This document shows positions 63,521 through 64,000 of a DNA stretch of 64,000 bases, piece by piece. Numbering within the stretch: position 1 is the stretch's first letter; each line of letters begins with the position of its first letter. Under the pieces are notes generated by a model that made no database searches, had not been told where the DNA came from, and saw only the letters and a program-made list of their open reading frames with translations. Location of the stretch: the NCBI GenBank assembly GCA_024305405.1, contig JAKNDB010000107.1, forward strand, positions 4,944,501-5,008,500, written 5' to 3'. The position numbers and the translations under genes were made by a program. This DNA is from Dirofilaria immitis. Its lineage: Eukaryota > Nematoda > Chromadorea > Rhabditida > Onchocercidae.

Positions 63521-64000
63521 GCATATGAAAATATGATTAACATCCCTTAATTTTTGAAACTTTGGCCCTAAATTATTAAAATACTGATATATGTTAAATT
63601 GTATATAATAACATATATCAGTACTTATAATAATTATAGATGATTCAGGGAATAATGAGTCATAGGCTCAATAAATCGTTTTTTTCTCAATGAATCATTT
63701 GGCTCTAACAAACAATCATCATCATTTTTTTCATTTATCGCTGAATTGGTGAGAAAACCTGTTTGTCTCTATATACCATTCTGAAATTACTGCTAACTGG
63801 TATTTCCCAAATGTAAAGGTCATATTTCAAATATTGTCTATCCCAGCTGATATTATTCAATTTGTTTCTTCAAATTATTACTATTACTGAAAAAATTTCC
63901 TATTATTTCTATTATTTATTAATTGCTAATTAATAAATATTTTATTGCCACTTTTGAAATATCAATGAAAATATGATGACAAATTAAATGAGCATCTTTA
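63521..64000. other. Right flank, no gene recognised
   Basis: AT-rich, with a small palindromic word (acatatatcagta/tactgatatatgt type) around 63580-63625. No coding signal is supported, and I cannot tell whether more Wolbachia-derived DNA continues outside the window. Confidence 0.4.

Overview
This window looks like nuclear DNA from a parasitic nematode, most likely a filarial (onchocercid) species. It is strongly AT-rich. Its genes are split by many short and medium introns with typical nematode borders (gtaagt donors, tttcag acceptors). Several families are animal- or nematode-specific: Vav, a nematode-style nuclear receptor with a CNAFF P-box, and a MOLO-1-like levamisole-receptor modulator. 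A broken, intronless bacterial sdhA piece near the right end resembles the alphaproteobacterial (Rickettsiales/Wolbachia) enzyme, as expected in a worm lineage that carries or carried Wolbachia. I cannot name the species.

Layout, left to right. 1-2.7 kb: no gene seen. 2.72-6.63 kb (+): plasma-membrane syntaxin, six exons. 6.6-13.1 kb: intergenic, with a perfect 70-bp tandem duplication. 13.07-20.89 kb (+): complete vav homologue, 19 exons (CH, DH, PH, C1, SH3, SH2, SH3), with a possible mobile-element remnant in intron 16. 23.94-24.64 kb (+): ENY2/Sus1, two exons. 25.21-27.75 kb (-): ribosomal protein L3, seven exons. 29.84-30.01 kb: hairpin element resembling a MITE. 31.89-34.82 kb (+): MOLO-1 family membrane protein. 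35.57-40.09 kb (-): AATF/Che-1/Bfr2, 13 exons. About 40.96-44.68 kb (+): Rubicon-homology protein. 49.85-58.01 kb (+): nuclear hormone receptor, 11 exons. 60.76-62.30 kb: about 1.54 kb of (ATT)n. 62.80-63.46 kb (-): sdhA pseudogene.

The genes do not form a pathway or an evident operon. They are single-copy housekeeping or signalling genes: membrane fusion, Rho-family signalling, the SAGA deubiquitinase/TREX-2 module, ribosome structure, ribosome biogenesis, receptor modulation, autophagy regulation and transcription.

Two observations stand out. First, conserved genes (rpl-3, AATF, syntaxin, the nuclear receptor, Rubicon, probably vav) are interrupted again and again by a single missing base, nearly always at a homopolymer. 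Adding one base at each site makes exon phases agree and gives family-typical lengths: 396 aa for L3, 560 aa for AATF, 292 aa for syntaxin, 422 aa for the receptor. This points to homopolymer undercalling in the assembly rather than gene death. Second, the sdhA piece is different: it has no introns, is truncated at both ends, and carries indels of about 7 and 2 bases outside homopolymers. That is what a decaying nuclear Wolbachia transfer would look like.
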